Made by a program: the position numbers and the translations under genes. The notes under the pieces are model-generated. The model was not told where the DNA came from, searched no databases, and saw nothing but the letters and a program-made list of their open reading frames with translations. 34,743 bases of DNA from Anaerolineae bacterium (GTDB lineage Bacteria > Chloroflexota > Anaerolineae > B4-G1 > DUEL01), in the NCBI GenBank assembly GCA_025062415.1, contig JANXAH010000189.1:1-34743 (forward strand). The letters run 5' to 3'. Shown piece by piece: positions 31,960-34,743 of the stretch; the stretch's first letter is position 1, and the number at the start of each line of letters is the position of its first letter.

Positions 31960-32364
31960 ATGGCTGAGGGACAACTGCAATACTACGAGGCTGTGGGACG
32001 GCGGAAGGAGGCCACCGCGCGCGTGCGCCTCTACCCCGGCGGGAATGGGACCATCGTGGTAAACGACCGTCCGCTCCAGCAGTACTTCACGCGCGAGATA
32101 GACGTGGCCCGCCTGCTGGAGCCCCTGAAAGTCACCGGGATGGACGGCCGCTTCAACATCTCGGTAAAGGTAAAGGGCGGCGGCATCAGCGGGCAGGCCG
32201 GAGCGGTCCGGCTGGGCCTGGCGCGGGCACTGCTGAAGGTCAACCCGGACCTTCGGCCTATCCTTCGCCAGAAGGGCCTGTTGACCTGCGACGCGCGCGT
32301 CAAAGAGCGCAAGAAGCCTGGCCTCAAACGGGCGCGCAAGGCCCCGCAGTACACCAAGCGGTAA
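31960..32364 (+). CDS. rpsI: 30S ribosomal protein S9
   Basis: YYEAVGRRKEATARVRLYPGGNGTIVVNDRPLQQYF...DARVKERKKPGLKRARKAPQYTKR. Confidence 0.98.
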   Translation: MAEGQLQYYEAVGRRKEATARVRLYPGGNGTIVVNDRPLQQYFTREIDVARLLEPLKVTGMDGRFNISVKVKGGGISGQAGAVRLGLARALLKVNPDLRPILRQKGLLTCDARVKERKKPGLKRARKAPQYTKR

Positions 32365-32373
32365 GGCCAAACG

Positions 32374-32413
32374 AACGAAAAAGCCGGTGCTCGAAGGCAC
32401 CGGCTTTTTCGTT
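32374..32413. terminator. Bidirectional intrinsic terminator between rpsI and thrC
   Basis: AACGAAAAAGCCGGTGC-tcgaag-GCACCGGCTTTTTCGTT: 17-bp perfect stem with A tract on one side and T tract on the other; between converging genes. Confidence 0.92.
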
Positions 32414-32441
32414 ATTGGATATCAACACTTTCAGACCTACT

Positions 32442-33734
32442 CTAACCGGCGAGGACCCCCAGCGCGCGCCGCACCTCCTCCAGACTGGGCGCGACCACCG
32501 TTGGCTGGCCCGTTGCCCTCATCACGCTGGCGACGTCCTTGAGCCCGGACCCCGTTGCCAGCACCACAATGTGCTCCTCTGGGGAGACCAGGCCCCGCTC
32601 CACGGCTTTCAACAGCCCGGCGTAGGCCGCCGCAGCCGCCGGTTCAGCAAAGACGCCGCATCCCTGGGCCAGGGCGGGGATCGCTGCCAGTATCTCTTCG
32701 TCGCTCACCCGTAGATAGGCTCCGCCCGTCTCCCGAACGGCCCGCAGCGCCTTATTCCGATCGCGCGGGAGACTTGCCACGATGCTATCTGCGATGGAGC
32801 GGGCCTCTACGGGCTGCATCTCCCATCCCTCCAGCCCTCGCTCCCATGCGTCCACCAGCGGCGAGGACCCCTCGGCCTGAACACCCATCAGGCGGGGCAT
32901 CTTCTCTATCCACCCCAGCGCGGCCAGGTCTCGCAGCCCCTTGTGGATACCGCCGATGATACATCCATCTCCCACGGGGACAAAGATCACATCCGGAGCC
33001 CGGAAAGGCGCAGGCCAGTTCGTCTGCCGGGCCAGTTGTTCGCAGATTTCGTAGGCCCCTGTCTTCTTTCCTTCGGACATATAGGGGTTGTAGGCCGTAT
33101 TGCGGTTGTACCAGCCGAAGGCTTCCGCCGCCTCCAGGCAGAGGTCAAAGGCCTGGTCGTAGGTTCCATCCACCAGAAGGACCGTGGCCCCATAGGCCAG
33201 GAGTTGGGCGACTTTCGCCTGAGGTGCAGTACGGGGTACGAAGATGACGGTGCGCTGGCCCACAGCGGCGCAGAGTCCTGCCAGTGCGGCTGCAGCGTTC
33301 CCCGTGCTGGCCGTCGTGACCACCTCCGCCCCGCGCTCCCGCGCCTTCACCACTGCGATCGCAGAGGCGCGGTCCTTGTACGAGGCCGTGGGCTGGCGGC
33401 CATCGTCCTTCACCCACAGGTTCCGGAGTCCCAGGCGGGCCCCCAACCGGGGGGCCGGATACAGGGGGGTCCAACCCACGCTCCCCAGGACGGTTCCCTC
33501 CGCCAGCCGTCGTGCCGTTTCCTCCGCCACGGGGAGCAGCGGCAGGTACCGCCAGATGGACCGTTCCGAGTTGGCTGTCAGGGCCTCCGGCGCGATCCGG
33601 CGCCGGATTTCCTCATAGTCGTAGAGGACGTCCAGAATCCCGTCGTATCCGTGCTTCGGGCATACATAGTCCACTTCGTGGACGTCGTACTCGGCGCCGC
33701 AGATAGTGCAGCGCAGGCCGATCGCGTGGCTCAT
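32442..33734 (-). CDS. thrC: Threonine synthase
   Basis: MSHAIGLRCTICGAEYDVHEVDYVCPKHGYDGILDVLYDYEEI; PLP Lys motif GRQPTASYKDRASAIAVVKARERGAEVVTTASTGNAAAALAG. Track start at 33899 is too far upstream. Confidence 0.92.
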   Translation of the reverse strand: MSHAIGLRCTICGAEYDVHEVDYVCPKHGYDGILDVLYDYEEIRRRIAPEALTANSERSIWRYLPLLPVAEETARRLAEGTVLGSVGWTPLYPAPRLGARLGLRNLWVKDDGRQPTASYKDRASAIAVVKARERGAEVVTTASTGNAAAALAGLCAAVGQRTVIFVPRTAPQAKVAQLLAYGATVLLVDGTYDQAFDLCLEAAEAFGWYNRNTAYNPYMSEGKKTGAYEICEQLARQTNWPAPFRAPDVIFVPVGDGCIIGGIHKGLRDLAALGWIEKMPRLMGVQAEGSSPLVDAWERGLEGWEMQPVEARSIADSIVASLPRDRNKALRAVRETGGAYLRVSDEEILAAIPALAQGCGVFAEPAAAAAYAGLLKAVERGLVSPEEHIVVLATGSGLKDVASVMRATGQPTVVAPSLEEVRRALGVLAG

Positions 33735-33783
33735 TGTCTCCTCCTGGTCTTCCGTTTCTGTAGGGGAATTGCAACTTGCATAA

Positions 33784-33812
33784 ACATTACCACTATTGTC
33801 GGAATCTGGCAA
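33784..33812 (-). promoter_or_regulatory. Probable thrC promoter (TTGCCA-17-TAATGT)
   Basis: Minus strand TTGCCA (33812-33807), 17-nt spacer, TAATGT (33789-33784). Confidence 0.5.
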
Positions 33813-33898
33813 CTTAGGCCCTGGACCTCTGCAACCTTTATTCCCTTCAGGTGTTATAGTTTTCAGAATTTCCATCCTCGGCAGAAGAGGAGGCCACA

Positions 33899-34743
33899 AT
33901 GCCCACCCAGCGAATTGCGGTTGTGACAGATAGCACAGCCTATCTTCCTCCGGATGTGCGAGAGCGGCTGGACATCCCGGTCATCCCGTTGAATGTTCTC
34001 TGGGGAGATGAGGTGCTGAAAGACGGCGTGGACATAGATCCCCCGACCTTCTACCGTCGTCTTCAGACGGCGAAAGTGATGCCCACGACCTCTCAACCCT
34101 CGGCGGGAGAGTTTGTGGAGTTTTTCAAGCGGGTGGCCGAGGAGAAAGGGGTGGACACCATCGTGGGGGTCTACATCTCCTCCCTCCTCAGCGGCACCAT
34201 TGCTTCTGCAGAAGCGGCCAAGGCGCTGCTCCCGGACTTGCGGATTGAGATCGTGGACTCCCGGTCTACCTCTATGGGGCAGGGCTTTCAGGCGATGGCG
34301 GCGGCAGAGGCTGCGCTGGCGGGCGCTTCGGTGGAGGAGGTCGTGGACGCAGCGCGGAAAGTCCGGGAGAAGATGCATATCCTGTTTATGGTGGACACCC
34401 TGGAGTTTCTCCACCGGGGCGGGCGAATCGGAGGGGCCAAGCGCTTCCTGGGGACGGCGCTTCAGATCAAGCCGCTTCTTTCTCTGGACGGGCAGATAGA
34501 AGCGGTGGAGTCGGTGCGGACAAAGAAGAAGGCCCTGGGTCGGATGCTGGAGATCCTGGAGGAACAGGTGGGGGGCGCCCCGGTAGTGCGGGCGGCGGTC
34601 GTGCATGCCAATGCGTTGGAGGAGTGCCTGGCGCTAAAAGAGGAGGTGGTAGCCCGCTTGAGGCCGGGGGAGATGTATGTGGCGGAGGTTAGCCCGGTGA
34701 TCGGCACCCACACGGGACCGGGGACGCTGGGGGTCTGCGTGTA
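33899..34743 (+). CDS. DegV family (fatty-acid-binding) protein, truncated at the 3' window edge
   Basis: MPTQRIAVVTDSTAYLPPDVRERLDIPVIPLNVLWGDEVLKDGVDI...MPTTSQPSAGEF...SSLLSGTIASAEAA...DSRSTSMGQG...FLHRGGRIGGAKRFLG...PVIGTHTGPGTLGV. Frame open to the window end, so absent as such from the ORF track. Confidence 0.95.
   Translation, partial: MPTQRIAVVTDSTAYLPPDVRERLDIPVIPLNVLWGDEVLKDGVDIDPPTFYRRLQTAKVMPTTSQPSAGEFVEFFKRVAEEKGVDTIVGVYISSLLSGTIASAEAAKALLPDLRIEIVDSRSTSMGQGFQAMAAAEAALAGASVEEVVDAARKVREKMHILFMVDTLEFLHRGGRIGGAKRFLGTALQIKPLLSLDGQIEAVESVRTKKKALGRMLEILEEQVGGAPVVRAAVVHANALEECLALKEEVVARLRPGEMYVAEVSPVIGTHTGPGTLGVCV

Overview
The window is a bacterial housekeeping locus, probably from a Chloroflexota (Anaerolineae-like) genome; that taxonomy is inferred from protein character only. 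Left edge: a minus-strand lacI-type regulator and a beta-phosphoglucomutase/GH65 phosphorylase fusion gene that runs off the window, then a divergent UbiA-family prenyltransferase. Next come rpoB with its own promoter and the str/S10/spc/alpha superoperon: rpsL-[mntA-hepT]-rpsG-fusA-tuf-rpsJ-rplC-rplD-rplW-rplB-rpsS-rplV-rpsC-rplP-rpmC-rpsQ-rplN-rplX-rplE-(ORF)-rpsN(Z)-rpsH-rplF-rplR-rpsE-rpmD-rplO-secY-adk-map-[decayed DUF4160]-rpmJ-rpsM-rpsK-rpsD-rpoA-rplQ-truA-rplM-rpsI. A bidirectional terminator closes the cluster, followed by thrC (minus) and degV (plus, truncated). The most unusual signals are: (1) an intact-looking MntA/HepT (MNT-HEPN) toxin-antitoxin pair between rpsL and rpsG; (2) an EF-Tu whose switch I lacks the canonical RGITI motif and whose DCPGHADY motif reads DCPGHRDY; (3) several different 7-8-nt tandem repeat families in the spacers between ribosomal genes, one of which (GGAGTAA) appears to supply Shine-Dalgarno sequences; (4) a frameshifted DUF4160 remnant where infA usually lies; (5) no rpoC after rpoB and no infA in the cluster. 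All calls are from reading the sequence and the supplied ORF track; no database search was run.
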